Of a DNA stretch of 64,000 nt, positions 48,721 to 62,254 are shown piece after piece; the stretch's first letter is position 1; each line of letters opens with the position of its first letter. The position numbers and the translations under genes are program-made. The notes under the pieces are model-generated. The model did not search any database, was not told the DNA's origin, and was given only the letters and a program-made list of their open reading frames with translations. The stretch lies in NCBI GenBank assembly GCA_020091685.1, contig CM034597.1, positions 29,562,388 through 29,626,387 of the forward strand, given 5' to 3'. Origin of the DNA: Lutjanus erythropterus. Lineage: Eukaryota; Chordata; Actinopteri; Lutjaniformes; Lutjanidae.

Positions 48721-49403
48721 TAAAATGACACCCAGCCGTATATGTCACACATCAGTTTTTTTTTGTTTTTTTTTTAAGTTAAAATTACGTTGAGAAAATA
48801 TCTTGACATCACTCACCCTGAGCAACAGGTTAACCCCACAATAAAGTAGTAAAACAGAAGGTAACCCGTTGTTGGGTTGCGTAAAAGTATTCAATTACAT
48901 GCTCTATATAAAGTCATATTCATTCACTGGTGGAGCCAAGTTTCTCATAACTACTTGACACATACTCACACATATTCTGACACATAGTGAGTGGGTTGTG
49001 GTCACATTTTTAATATGTGCTCTGAGCCCCGAGGGTCGCAGGCGCTGGTTTAACCCGATTTACACGCCACCGCGACCCAAAATTAATACCACATGACTGC
49101 AGCTCCAGCACTGCGCCCAGGTCAACCGCTCAGGTGTTTATGATTTATCCCCTAATGAAGGCCGCGGCCACGACCCCAGCCGAGGTCAGAGGTCAGCCAG
49201 TAAACCCTAATGGGTTACCACAGATAGATATGTGTGGGAACTGGTGTAGTTTACAGCCAGTTCAGCGAAGATAGTGTGGTCGCCATCGAGGTGTTGTAAT
49301 GGAGAATTAGTTGACACAGGCGACCTGAGAATGACGCGCGATGCAGACGAGTGAGTGAAGTGAATGGGTTGGATGACAGGAGGAGTGATGGAGATAAGTA
49401 GTG

Positions 49404-49490
49404 CTGAAACAGTTTGTCAGTCGACAGAAAATTCATCTTAAACAATTATGATAATTAGTTAATCGTTTTGGACATTTGTCAAATATTCTC
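49404..49490. repeat. dispersed repeat, family A (degraded)
   Basis: AGTGCTGAAACAGTTTGTCA leads into AATTATGATAATTAGTTAAT. It abuts the family 4 fold-back element. Confidence 0.4.
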
Positions 49491-49502
49491 TGGTTCAGAC
49501 CT

Positions 49503-49950
49503 CTTAAAGGGACAGTTCAGAGGGGTTGTATGACGCATTTATCCATACTGTACGCTATATCTAGAATATTTTGACAGGTTTTTGGTCTTCTTCTCTGACC
49601 TTTTGTTTTAATCAAATATCACTCTCTCCAAAACAACCAAACTCCTTGGAAAAAATCAGTAATTTTACCTCACAGAACATGAGAGTTGTTGGTCTACCAC
49701 TGCTTTGCTCAGGTAGTATGTTTGTGTGATTGTGTGGCTTAGATGAATCTGAATTAATCCTTTAAAACACAAAATAACACAAACAAACTCACTAATTGAG
49801 GCAGTAGTAGACCAGCAACTATTATTCTGTGAGGTAAAATTACCGCTTTTGTCAGAGGAGTCTGGTTACTTTTTACAGAGGGTTATATTTTGCTTATATA
49901 GAAGCAGTTTCCTGCTGAAAAAGGCTGTCTGTTGGCAAGATAAAGAAGGG
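49503..49950. mobile_element. fold-back MITE, family 4 (about 450 bp)
   Basis: It starts CTTAAAGGGACAGTTCAG. Its core is a long inverted repeat: about 49635-49702 pairs with 49801-49867 (shared GTAATTTTACCTCACAGAA and GTCTAC...ACTGC), with a loop of about 98 bp. It ends near GTCTGTTGGCAAGATAAAG, a segment also found in the element at 58276-59333. Confidence 0.6.
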
Positions 49951-50258
49951 GCTGGGCAATGTATTGATTTTATATTGATGTTCTGATACGAGACTAGATA
50001 TTGGCTTAGATTTGGGGTATTCTTATGTCATGATATGGCATAAGTGTTGTCCTCTCCTGGTTTTAAAGGCTGCATAACTGTAAAGTGATGTAATTTTTTG
50101 TTCTGTTGTTTGTTTTTAGTCATTATATCCACATTACTGATAATTATTTAACAAAAATATCATTGTGTTTGTCTTCTGTGAAAGTACTTATATTCATTTC
50201 TGCAATACAATCGCATTATCAATAAATATCAAGAGGTATTTTGTCCCTCTTGCCCAGC
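49951..50258. repeat. dispersed repeat, family B (GCTGGGCAA…TTGCCCAGC)
   Basis: The ends GCTGGGCAA (49951-49959) and TTGCCCAGC (50250-50258) are perfect 9-bp inverted repeats. Inside are CATGATATGGCATAAGTG, CCTGGTTTTAAAGGC and CATTATATCCACATTACTGA. The copy is 308 bp with no coding capacity. Flanking bases suggest an 8-bp-or-shorter target duplication cannot be called by eye. Confidence 0.7.
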
Positions 50259-51999
50259 ACTAGTGGTATGTTATTTTAGAGACAATTTGTGTATTGAGCC
50301 TACAAGTATTGAAATATGATATGATTCATAAACCATATCAGCATCAGATCAGTTCAATAAAATGGGGCGATAATATATCTGTCTCGTTATAGTACCCAAA
50401 ATGACCTTATAAGGGCAAAGCTCGCTGCCCGCTCGATAACACGTCCTTAGCCTTTCGGTCCTTGGTCAGCTCTTTCTCATCTCCCTCTCCAACTCTGCTT
50501 CTATCTTTCCACTCTTGCCACACATGCTCTTTTCCTCTTTCTTCCTCTCTCTTGCTTCACTCCATGTCTTACTGCTTTTTTCTCCACAGTCAGCATTTCT
50601 CCAGCAGGCCGTTGGGTTTACTCCTGCCACTTCTATTCTCAGAGTTACGGCTGTTGTTGCTCATAAAGCAGGAACGCTGCGCTGTGATGTGGCCAGATGT
50701 CCCACGGCTGCCTTGCACAACCCAGTGTGGCGCTTGTGTTGGCTGGACTGGCCAGTGTTTACCCAGGCCCCCGGGGCCTGCTGTGACCCCGCCGCTGCCG
50801 CACTGAGGGGGCGTTTGGCTGTGCACTCCGTCACCCACGGGAGGGCTTTAGAGGGGAGGAGTTGGTGCTTTGAGCTGCAAAACAACCCCATGGCACATTT
50901 TTTCATTGTTGGCATGTAAGGTTGTTCTGTAAATTACACAGTCTGACATGTACAACTACTGTAGTGACACGTGTTACTGTACAGCGAGAATACTGAGTCA
51001 ACATTCATATTTGACATCATTCATGGCGTTTGCATCAAATGTTAAATAGAGCTCTCTCCAAGTGCCATCCTTATGACAACGTTAAAATACAGTGGTGTAG
51101 ACCTACACTATTCATCTACAAACGGTTCATGAAGAACTCAGGTTTATTCCTACTAAGATTATTCATTGTTGACTGTTGAACATGGCCTTCACTGTAACGC
51201 AGTGGCTCACTGCCATCACAGTTTTGCTTGCCATTAATCAAGGATGGTACCTGTACGTGCATGAATGTGATTACGTAGCATACTGAAACTAAAGTATCAC
51301 AGGAAAGACGAAACATTTTTAAAATTAAAAATAAAATAAAAACTAAAAAAGTGTTTTCAATTAAAATTTTGTAGTATTTAGATTTTATGGTTTTCAGTTA
51401 ATTTATTTCATTATTAAAATTTTAGGAGCTTCCTCAGTGTACCACTAGAGGGAGGTTGAGTACCACCAGTTAAGTTGAGAATCTTGGAGCATCATACAGT
51501 ATACTGGTAATGATGTGTTTTACCCTCACACAAGAAAAAGTACAAACTGAGACTATTAAAACTCACGACACAGTTACTAAAATTTATTTTTGCACTTTAA
51601 AAAAAAGTATTAAATGAGAAGTATGTAAAGTTAAAGTGGGTACTGCAGTCCAAATGTAAAATATTGGAGAGATATTTGTCTCCGTCTCCTCCCTCCTCAC
51701 AAGGCTCGGAGCTCAGGCAGTTTGCCAGGGACACTGAACCTACATGAGCACAACATTATACTTTGAGAGTGCAACAGTGTAAGTTTATCAGCAGTTTGCA
51801 AAATATAAACCAGCTCATGTGGATTTTTTTAATAATTTTATATGTCAATTGTTATGCTGAAAACAAGCTCATCTGGTAGCGCACACATGTACAAAAGGCT
51901 GAGTCCTTACTGCAGCGGTCCAGGTTTGCTGCATGTCATCCCCTCTATCTCTCTGCTTTCATGTCAGTCCTCAGCTATCCTATCCTATTTACGGTTATA

Positions 52000-52100
52000 A
52001 AGTAAAAAAAAAAAAAAGCCCCCCAAAATATTATGAAACAGTAAAAACTACACCAAAACACAAAAAAAAATCACTGAAATATAAAAAAAAAATAAAAATC
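52000..52100 (+). repeat. A-rich low-complexity DNA
   Basis: Several A runs of 8-14 bases within about 100 bp. Confidence 0.75.
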
Positions 52101-55100
52101 TATAAATTCACTACTGGCTGCTCCCTTTCCTTCTTTAGGGATTTCATGAGAACAATGTCATGACGAATGAACAGTGACAGAAGAACCCAGTGAAACATGT
52201 TGCAGATCAGACAGAGCCAGGCGAGTTTTCAGCCACACCCTGAACATCTCTGCTCAGGGTTTTTGAACACTTGCCCTGTGTGGGCTGCCCCTCCTGTCCT
52301 TTACGTGCCACTTGTACCTCTGGATAATTAGTCACTAATGAGGGAGGAAGTTAGTGATGTCAGTTTCGGTGGCGCTGACGTCACTGCTCTCCCGCTCCCC
52401 CCCCTCCCACACGCAGGAAAAGCTGTGATGTCACTGCGACAGGGTGCCAGCAGCTGTGAGTGTGTCTTTATTTGGGAGACAAATAGATGTTTGCCTTTAT
52501 GAGGGAGTTTTTCCCTTCGACAACAAATTCACTAAGCTGCTAAAGTGACCCACCAGTGGCCAATCATCTCCATGGCTCAGTGTGGCGTGGTGTGGTGTGT
52601 CACATAGGACGGTCTGGTGGCTGCCGGGAACGGCTGGAGAGGGAAGAGTGAAGCTTAACACCCTCAGACTTACTGTCCCCTCTGTAGGATCCAACAAGGA
52701 GCTCTGTCTCTTACTGTACAGCGCCCTGGATGACTTAATCCCAGCAGGAATGTGCTTCAAGTTTCTCTTACAGTTCTCGTAAACACCTGAGCTCTCCGCC
52801 AACAAACAGCCGATCTCCACTGCTCTGCAGCGAGAGGTCGGAATTGGACGGTCGGGGAGGAAAAATATCCCGGTGGAAATCCAGCGTGAAGCAAAGCAAA
52901 CAGAAGCCCGCATCTGCTGGCCGGTTCACACCGCGGCTAGCTCCTTTCTGGTTAGCTTAGTTGTTAGCCATAACAAACAGCCCTCATACTGACTCTGAAG
53001 AGGGGGATTAGCGTTAGCAGGGGTGCTAAATAGACTCCATATTGCTGTGACATATGAGACAGTGCAGTTCTCCACAGCCCCTTGGCAAGAATGATCAGCA
53101 GTGAAACCTGTGCAAATAACCAGTTCATGTATTTATTTGGTCATAATGTTCAACAAACATACAGCACCTCAGAGTACCCCAAAGTCTAATTTTAACAATA
53201 AAAGACAAAACTCAAGTTTAATTTATAGTTATTAACAGTCTGTTGATCCAAGGCTCTGCAGTAAATCAGCACAGTAATGCTTTGTGTGTATCCACTGTTG
53301 CTACTACTGACCAGCTCCAGTTGTAGGCTAATCCCCTGGTTTATTTGGGGAAGTCCCATCCATCTCTCCACCCTGAGAGCTCTGTGGTTCACGCTTGGCA
53401 GTATAGAATAATATACTGTTATGTTAGGAGAGAAGACCAGTTAGCATTGGGGAAGTTAGAGAAGAACTGCCAAAGTCAATGCTGCCCCCTCAGATACTCA
53501 CACACACAAGCCGCTGAGCCTCTACATGCCTCGGCTTCATCTTTCTGCTTTCGTTGAGGTTGAGCCCAAAAGGTCAGATCGCATGATAGATTTGTAAGAG
53601 GATATGTTTTCAATTTATTGGAGAGGTTATTTTCAAAGGAAATCTTCAGATAGGAGTGACTCGGTCAGGGGGCGTCGAGGGGATTTGGACCGTATCTGGC
53701 AACTCGACGGAGTGGGCACTTTTTGTTTTTCGGCTTCTCCTTTTCGATGGGCGTTGATGAGAAAGAGCTGAGTGAGAGCAGTCTAAACATCAGCTGAACT
53801 GTGGCCAGGTGAAGAGCAGAGTCTAACGCCTCAAAACAGAGCTGATGACAGAGTCCTCCACGCCTTTCCACCTTGTGTCACGTGGCCAAAAAAAGGTGCT
53901 TCCCTCCGCCTCGGCCTACTTTAGCTTCAAATCCATCACGTGGTTGTTGAGGTTTCTACCTTCACATATCCCCACTGCCGCCCTACAATCTGTGTTTGTT
54001 GTCCCGGATCACCTTGGCAACCAAGGATCTTGTTGACAGAGTGTTCGCTTTGAGCGGCGCTAATTGCACTGTGCGTTGACGGCACCCCGTCGCTTTTCTC
54101 AACCTTTGCCAGGTCTTCCCAGAGCCCTGCAGGAGGACAATCGAGCCCCCGAAAATGTTCCTTTACGGTCATTTGATTTAGCTGAAGTGCGGGATGCTGC
54201 CAGACACAATTACGTCTTTGTTTTCAATGCTTCATTTGATCTGTGGAGGTGTCAGTGTTCGCGCTCAAGAAAAACAAGTCTCGTCTACTCCCCTTTCGTT
54301 CCCCACACCTTTGCACACATTGTGCTGTCCATCTATTTTGTTGCATCACACCCAATTTATATAAAAAAAATGACTATTGGTCTTTGCAACCCTCTTGCCC
54401 CATCCCAGCCCTTCTCGAATCACATTTCTTTCTCTCTTCACCCTCCCTGTCAGTTGAGTCAGCTCAGAACGAGGGCAGCAGTCTGTCAGGTGTGAATAGA
54501 CGCTGTGTTGGCGGAGCTGAGCGCATGACCTCTCCTGGATGTAACGCAAATATTCTCCCTTCGTCGAGGCTCCAGAGATCAGTCAGAATGTGAATTGTGC
54601 AATAACGGTGATGGCAGACACTGACAGGTCTTTGGCCTGGGTGGAATTTGGCCAACCCCCCCGAATTGGGGAAGATTCCTCCTGCAGAATCACTCAGTGT
54701 TCCTGCAAGTCAGGTATTTTGTTCATAACTCAGCGCAGTTAAGGATGATGTGCATGAGATGAAGATGCATTCATTTAGACGTAAACATGGCTACAGGGTC
54801 GCCCTAAATGCTGAAACATGTGGGAGTGGAGATAGAAATTAAGGGTTGCATTTTTCACTTCAAATCTACCACAAAGCCTTTCACTCCCCTAGGCCATTGC
54901 TCAAAGACAGAGTGGGATTATGGGATTTGCAGTTCTGGTTGAATTCCAAAACAGGTGTGTTGAGGTAACCTAAGGGTTTCTGTTACAACTGTGGCAATTA
55001 AAATGAAGTCTTGGCTATTCTGTCTTTACCAGCTTCAGAACGAGGCCAAGTTCAGACAAGCTCACGACAGAAATGACTCAACTGTAAAATATCTGGAAAA

Positions 55101-56079
55101 TACGTGGAATGAATCTTTCTGTGCAGCTTTTGTTGAAGAAAAATAGGTGATCTACTGTCCTATTTTGGGAATGTGGCTCATTTAAAAAAAGAGTCTGGGT
55201 TACAAAGTCATTCCACATTTTTATCATGAAAAGGGAGAACTTAGTAACATCCTGCAAATCACCTTGGAAGAGATCGACATGGTGATGAAAAACATACGCC
55301 AGGTCTAAAGTTGGATGAGGAGACTTGGCTCAGGAAGGAGGTGAATGTTCTACCTGTGCAAATGTAACATTAAAGAGCAGCTTGATAAATGTTTGACATG
55401 ATTAAAGATTTGAATTTACTCTGCTTTTCAGTTTTTCCACAGTTAACGCGGCATTCGGCTGAGCCACGACCACATATTATGACTTCAAAATAAATGTTAC
55501 AGAAGAGTGATTTGGATATCACTCTGCGGTTGAATCTCAGTTAGCAAATGCACATAAATACTCAGTAATATAAATGAGTGTCAGTCAGACATCTTGAGGT
55601 CTGAGTGTGTAAGGTCACGCAGTTTGAAGACAGACTTCATAAGTCACCTTTCTTTAGCAGCGTGGTTCTAACAACAGAATCTGTTGAGTAACCAAGGCCA
55701 GTCGAGCCAAAATCCCCTCAAACCCACAGTCCCCTCCCTGACTCCCCCTCACCCATGCCCCCAGCTGACAGCTCCCGTCCCCATCCTGTCTGGGCCCACA
55801 TGGCCTGGCTGTGGATGGGAGACATCTCTGCACATTTCTCCTCACCCTCCTCCTCCTCCTCCTTTTCCCGCTGCTCCTTTTTTTTTCTCTCCATGCTTCA
55901 GCCCAGCTGTGCCAACGAAGCCCGTGTGTTACGTTTTTCCTGTCGCTTCTCTGGCCAAAAACTGAAAAGGAATGATGGAAAAAAAGAAAAGAAACGGTTA
56001 AGTGAGAATGAGAGAGAGAGGGAGAAAGAGATTGAGTGTCCGTTTCTGGCACGGTTTTTGCTGTCTGCTCAGTTTTCAC

Positions 56080-56260
56080 GGCCCGTGGTTTTATTAGACT
56101 TTCCGCCGGGCCGCGGGCAAGGTTAAACGGCCACCGCTGCCCCGTTTGGGCTCGAAACCTCCTGTTAGCCCCCCTGGCTCCCCTCGCCTGCCTCCGCCCC
56201 CTCCTCCTGGCTGTCCTGCGGTGCCGCTGCCAGTAAAGGAAACACATTAACACCCGGGCC
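56080..56260. other. GC-rich, CpG-containing block in the 14.7-kb intron
   Basis: The sequence includes TTTCCGCCGGGCCGCGGGC and CTCCGCCCCCTCC-type runs. It is much richer in GC and CpG than the surrounding intron. It could be a small CpG island or conserved regulatory element; no promoter element or exon was recognised. Confidence 0.4.
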
Positions 56261-57419
56261 AGTAACAGAGCAGGCTTTGTCCACAGCCAGGCAGCCCGGT
56301 CCATTAGGCCCACGCTCTGGTCCACACCGCACCAATTAGAGCAGGCAGGGAGCAGAGCCACTCCAAACAGAGGTGTGAGCTTTACAAGGAGACTACAGGT
56401 GTGCTCTGGGGGAAATAATGGACTTTATTACTGATTGGGTGTACTGTGCTACACCGTATCCCTCTGCCACCTTTTTAAGAGCCAACTCGGCTCTGCAGAG
56501 TTTTGACAACCTGTGTTTAACCTGCAAACTTTAGTTTCCCTTGGATGTGGGATCAAATCAACCCCTGCCTTCCAGTTTACTGTAGTAACCAATCTGGGCT
56601 CTCGTTACATTGCCTCGCCCCAGCAAGTCTTAATATACAATATGGAGAGTTTCAACTAATGAAAATTTAATTGTCATGTAATCTAATGATTATTTTTTTA
56701 TTATTGTTTTTTTTATTTAGAAATGCAAGTTCCCAGAGACCAAGGTGACATTATACAATCACATTTGTCAGACCAGAAATATTGAATTTACAATGATATA
56801 AAATAAAAATGCTCATGGAAAAAAAAAAGCTAACACAGGTAGTTTCTATTAAAATGTGAATTGTGTGGACAATGCAGACTCAAAGATGCATACAGAACAA
56901 TGAAGAGGGCTTTGGAGTAAATTTCATCAACGCTATTTAAAGAAAGAAATAGTCTTGTATTTTCATTAGAAATACACCATAATATCAGACCGGACTGGCA
57001 CCAGTATCGACTGATTAAGGCTTTAAAATCAATAAGATGACGCTTTAATCATGCAAATGTGGCACAAGAATGTCGGTGCGGTGTGGAGTTTTTTTTTTTT
57101 TAAGTATTCAAAGTGGATAACAAAGTTGCCTTTTGCAATGATTGCTCAGCGTCGGTCTTGTGATGAATCACATTCCTTCAACATTACAAATTGAATTGCC
57201 CATCTTGAGAGCCATCATCCTGATCATTACAAAGAATTTGTCAAGAACAAAGAGAAACTGTCAGCAGTAGTTTTCTTATTTTGTTTTCTGAACGTGAACA
57301 TTTTGAAAAGTATTGATGCGCTCTTTAATTAGGTTGAAAAAAATATATGCATATATTAGTATCAGCATTTGCACAGAAAATATACTACTATGAATTAAAA
57401 ATAACAACAACAATAAAAA

Positions 57420-57765
57420 TGATAGTTTATTGAATTTATTTATATGGCACCACTAAAAACAGAGTTTACACAGTGTTTTGACAGACAAAGCAAGAGCAGG
57501 AGGAAATAAACATCAGGAAGCCGAACTAGTGCATCCATCAAAAGCAAGATAAAAGGAAGCTAAAATTGAGGTAAAATTAAAACATAAAGCAGATGATGCA
57601 AAAACACTGCAGAAACAAGACAGAACAATAAAAGAGAAAAATTAAACAAGAAAAAAAAACACTTTAAAATAAATAAATAGAAATAAAAGAGTAAAACGAT
57701 GACATCACATAATGTAATCTTGTCAGTATAACTAAAAAGAACAAGAATAAAAGATGGCATCACAT
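57420..57765. repeat. AT-rich repeat-like stretch (possible retroelement tail)
   Basis: It starts TTTATTGAATTTATTTATAT with GGCACCACTAAAAACAGAG and AGTGTTTTGACAGACAAAGC, a pattern common to fish dispersed repeats, followed by A-rich sequence with AATAAA-like motifs. The family is not identified. Confidence 0.35.
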
Positions 57766-58275
57766 GTCAATCCAAATAAATCAACTGTTTCGAGCTGAGT
57801 AATGTTCCCCATGACTAGTTGACTGATCATGTATAAAATCGGTGGAGTTCCCCTTCAGAATAGACATCGATTAACTTTCTGTCTATTGACTAATTGCTTA
57901 ATTGCTCGAGCACTAAATATACGGCAGGCGAATGTTGGGCGTTCACACGTGTGTAGCTGTGTGTGTGCTGAGCCTGTCGAGCTGACAGTCCTTGACGTGT
58001 CGGTGTCAGATGAAGAGTTGTTGCTGAGCATTTGACTACAGTGAGCAGTGGAGCAATGGTATCTGCCAGAACAGATGACCTGCCAGGTTGGAGAGAACGG
58101 GCCCCCGAGGGCCAGATGAGGCGATCATGCAAAGTCAGAACAGGTCTGACATCGGAGGGGGTTTCCATCGACGATTTATCTACGCTTTGTAGACACGTGC
58201 TATGTTCTGATAAACATGTGAATAACATTTATTCTCAGAAATCTGAACAATAGACGGACTCTGAAATCGGACTGG

Positions 58276-59333
58276 TTAAAGGGATAGTTCGGATTATTTG
58301 AAGTGTAATTGTGTGAAGTACTTCTCCATAGCCAGTGTATTACCTACAGTAGATGGCGATTGACACTCCCCCTGTTTGGAGAAGCAACAGGAGTACTGGT
58401 GTAGGAAGCTAAGCAATGTACTGCTGTGAACAGGGTCAGCAGCAACACGTACTTCAGCCACTTAAAACAAAAATCTATATAAGTTTAAGTGTACACTATA
58501 TTCAGAATATTTTCACCACTTAACCTTACCATTAGACAGCTTTTTCTGATGGGAAACCACAATTATAAAAGCCAAATTTTCCTGTGTTCTGCAAGGTAGA
58601 ATTACTTTTTTTTTTCAAAGGAGTTTGGTGCCTTTGAAAAGACTGTCTGATGGCAAGATAAAGTGGTGAAAATATTTACTTAAACCGATATTGATGTTAC
58701 TGATGTTACTCTGTTCTAAACATTTTAATGCTTATCCCCTGTCTCGCCATTCCCCTTTCTCATCTGGTCACCCCACAACCGACATGTACTGTCAGCAATA
58801 CAATTTTTCAATTTCTTTTGTTTATTGGCATCAAGTTTTAGATCAAACATGTTGTCAAAACAACAAGTCACATTGTACACAATATAATAGCCTATACAGT
58901 AAATAATAAAAATGAAAAAAGTGAAAAGAATAATAAACCTTACACTGAAATATGTCTTGCTTTGCAGCATTTAGAAACTGTAATTCTATCTTCTATTAGA
59001 ACGGTTTGAATGAGTCTATTTTTTGTGAGGGTAAGAAAGTCTGGGATCTTCTGGTTGAATTTTGGGAAGAAACTTTCCATATTTTCTTTGTATTTGAGGC
59101 AAGTTATGAGAAGAATTACTTTGTGTTTCAACTTAAGTGCATACAGAGTCTTTTCATTCATTTAATTTTTCTCTTTTATAGCGGCTGGTTTCAATTGCAT
59201 CTCTGAGTCTGTATTTCTTTGGGGTTTGTCTTTTTATAGGTTGTTTGATTTGGGTTAAATAGGCTAATTGAAATGCGCTGACTATGGAGAAGTACCTCAT
59301 ACAACTCTTCAAAAACCCAAACTATCCCTTTAA
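58276..59333. mobile_element. fold-back MITE-like element, family 4 (about 1.06 kb)
   Basis: It is bounded by TTAAAGGGATAGTTCGG and CCAAACTATCCCTTTAA. The inverted termini extend about 65 bp and share TACTTCTCCATAG. An internal inverted repeat pairs 58506-58545 with 58637-58675. The segment about 58690-59270 is unlike the rest and may be a nested insertion. No transposase coding was seen. Confidence 0.65.
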
Positions 59334-60366
59334 AGTAGTGGTTCTAGTGTGATCCAGAGAAAGACTCCATAAAGCCTCATTTAAACTGTATTAAACTGCA
59401 GCACAACATGGCGACAAAGCAGCGTTGACACGGGGGCCATGTGACCTGCTACCAACACACAACACGCTGTATTTTCTCAAATAAGCGTGTCTAACCTCCT
59501 CTGGTCTGTTTTTGCTCAGCCTGCCCAGGGCTGTCGCTTTCCTATGAAATAATTACTACAAATTTGGTGCGTTTGCATGATTGGGTTCATGGGATTTTCC
59601 TGTGTCTAAATGGAGTCTCTGCTCCATGTCAGGGCAACAGTGATACAGTGTCGAGACAGAGCCGCTGCGTTACGGCCGGGATGGGCGCAGAGCTAAAAGG
59701 CAACATTCATCTCAGACATGATGAGTCCAAATAACAGCATGTAGGAGCTCTTAAGAGGTCTCGAAGAGGTTCACGCAAGGTTGTGGGAGATTTATGTACA
59801 GTAGAGATGTTGTGTTGGCTAAAAATAGCCGAGTCTTTGATGCGAGCTTCAAGCTTTCCTTTGAAATGATATTTTCACATATCTGCCATTTTGGCTTTTG
59901 AACATAAGACAGATGAGCCCAGCCAGAGCTGAGCCCCTCAAGCTCTAATAAGCTGTTTCAAGTAAGATGGTGGCATTATTAGACGTGACACCCTAATATT
60001 TAGTGTTGATTTCCATCAGTATAATGCTGTGTTTAGGTTGGAGGTCTGGTGCATTTATTCGCAGGCTCTCCGCCGCATCTTTCCCCCCGCAGCAGGAACA
60101 GAGAACACGACACCGGCCCTCGACGTCCCTCCAAAAACACCCAAAAACGTTTCTAACCTTTCTTGTGGCACAGAAATAGTCATTAGGAGCTCATTTGTTT
60201 TCCCACAGATAATATCGCCACGTGTCTGCTCTGAGTGAGCAGCACCGCTGGGCGATCTGGCAGACGAGCCGCCTGTCGATGTGGTGATTCTGGACTGGAC
60301 ACTGCACCAGCAGAGCCAGGGTGGTCCTGTTTGGTTGTCATCTTTCTGTGGAACTTCCCCGTTGCT

Positions 60367-60386
60367 TTTTTTTTTTTTTTTTTTTG
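60367..60386 (+). repeat. poly-T run
   Basis: About 20 T residues on the + strand. It could be an old poly-A tail of a minus-strand retroelement, but no element body is recognisable next to it. Confidence 0.8.
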
Positions 60387-61020
60387 TCGTTGACAGGCTG
60401 ATGCTCTGAGATTTGTCTTGGCATCTGGCCCAGATTTGACACTGAAACAGTGAATTAGAGAGGAAAATGAGAGAGAAGGAATCTAAAAGGGATCTAGTGG
60501 TTGTAATGTGAAATAGATTTGACTCGGGGTGGCTTTTTGCTTGAGTTTTTGCTTTGGCTAAAGAGGACTTGGAGCAGCAGTGGAGGTTTGGAAGTCTGTC
60601 TCTGTGTGTGTGTGGTGGTGGTGGAGTGTTTTGGAGAAGATTCGTGGGGATCTTTAACTCCATCTTCAGTAAAAAAGGCCTTGATTTCATTTATCTGCTC
60701 TTTGTTTTCATTGTATCTGTGTTTCAGAGTTCTTACAGGTGCTGTGAGTCCTTGAAATCACTTGAGTTGTAATGTAATGTCTCTAAAGTGCTTGGATTTT
60801 GGATTAAGTGCTTGAAACTACTTGAAATTGTAATTACATTACTTTCAAAACAAGTCGCTCTATGACTGAATAGTTCACTTTTTAGACAAAGAGGTCAGGA
60901 AGAGCCTAATTACTTTTGCCTTTCACACAAAATGAGGATGAGTCTGCTCAAAAATCACTTTCCACACCGCACATCTGGCTACATTTTGGGTGATCTGTCA
61001 GTGTTTTTGATATTCCCTCT

Positions 61021-61115
61021 AGTGTTGTCGCAATACTGGAAATTCTAACTTCACTATGATTCCTTGAAAAATATTGATATTGGATACAATTTTCAATACT
61101 AATGGAACACAACTT
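61021..61115 (+). repeat. dispersed repeat, family C copy 1
   Basis: AGTGTTGTCGCAATACTGG is followed by CTAACTTCACTATGATTCC and TTGAAAAATATTGATATT. It matches 63912-64000 over about 90 bp at high similarity. Confidence 0.7.
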
Positions 61116-62254
61116 TAAGGGCATAACATAACATTAAGATAAATATAATAAGACTATAACATGACAACAAGAAACCTTTTTAGAAACATTCATTTTTTTC
61201 TTTGTATTTTTCTATTGTTCTTGTTTTCTTTTTAAATAATTAAATGATCAAATTAACTAATCATAGAAATGAAGTGAAGTTGATGGTGTCAACTCACTGT
61301 CAGAGCGAAGAGAGCATGAGAGAGCGCTGCTGCTACCAGTGTACTGCTGCTGCAGAAAATAAATACTGAAACCAATTTAAATATTCAGAATTGATAAATC
61401 GATGCCCTCTGATGGAGCAGTGAACATGCCACGTGGTTTCCGTTTCAGTGACTGTTGGCCTGACAATTAGTTAGTTAATTATTATTATTTTTTATTATTT
61501 TTAAAGAAAAAAATAATTTATTTTAGGATTTTATTAAAAGAAGTTATTAGAAGAAGTTTTTTTTTCTCGTGATTGATGGATTGCTTTAATTTGTCTTAGC
61601 TGGGTAAATACTTACAGACAGATCACACATTTTGAAGCATGTAGCTTTATTGTGTTGTTCTTCAATTTGTCACTCTTCTGTAGAATTAAATCACAAACCA
61701 TAATTTTTTTTGATTATGGAACAACAGTTTGTTGAATTCAATCACACAGCTTTCTCTCTCGGATGTATTGGAATTAGGAAGAGGAGGTGACTTGTCACTT
61801 CATGGATTAAACATAAATTATGATTTGCAGTGTTTTCTTTAACACACTTCTTCATAGGATATTTGGATAAAGTTGTTAAGATGTTCATCCAGAGCTGATG
61901 TTTAACTTTATTTGTATATCTTTCAGATATTCACTGTAAATTTATTTTTAATATTTTTGAATATAAATATAATTGAAGGTAAAACTTAAGTTTCTGTATG
62001 TGTTAGTTTTTGTTCATCTTTGTTTTTCCTTTTCCAAAAAAAATTGAGATTTTGTTCTGGTTCTGCGATTTGGATAATGCATTTGGCCATATTACAATTT
62101 CACTAATATTGCAATTAATTGTCCTAGTAGTTGTGGTTTTTGTCATTTTGTTTGAAATGATCTGATTGGATGTAGCTCATGTTACTGGCTGTTTGAAGCT
62201 GATTTGCTGACGGCCTCTTGACGATTGTCTAACCACCATCGGGTATGTAAGTAC

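Noticed and set aside
50462-50919. Overlapping 114- and 134-codon frames with hydrophobic Leu/Ser-rich starts
   Set aside because: The start is CT-rich intron sequence that mimics a signal peptide. The rest has no domain, and competing frames on both strands are equally long.
55654-56361. Longest open frame in the window (235 codons, minus strand)
   Set aside because: It lies in a GC-rich block where stops are rare, has low-complexity Arg-rich and Ser-rich stretches and shows no domain, splice context or homology I recognise.
60367-60386. Poly-T as evidence of a processed pseudogene on the minus strand
   Set aside because: No recognisable transcript-derived sequence or target-site duplication lies next to it.
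60055-60690. 211-codon open frame on the minus strand
   Set aside because: It passes through the poly-T/poly-A run (Lys repeats) and other simple sequence, and has no recognisable motif. It is probably fortuitous.
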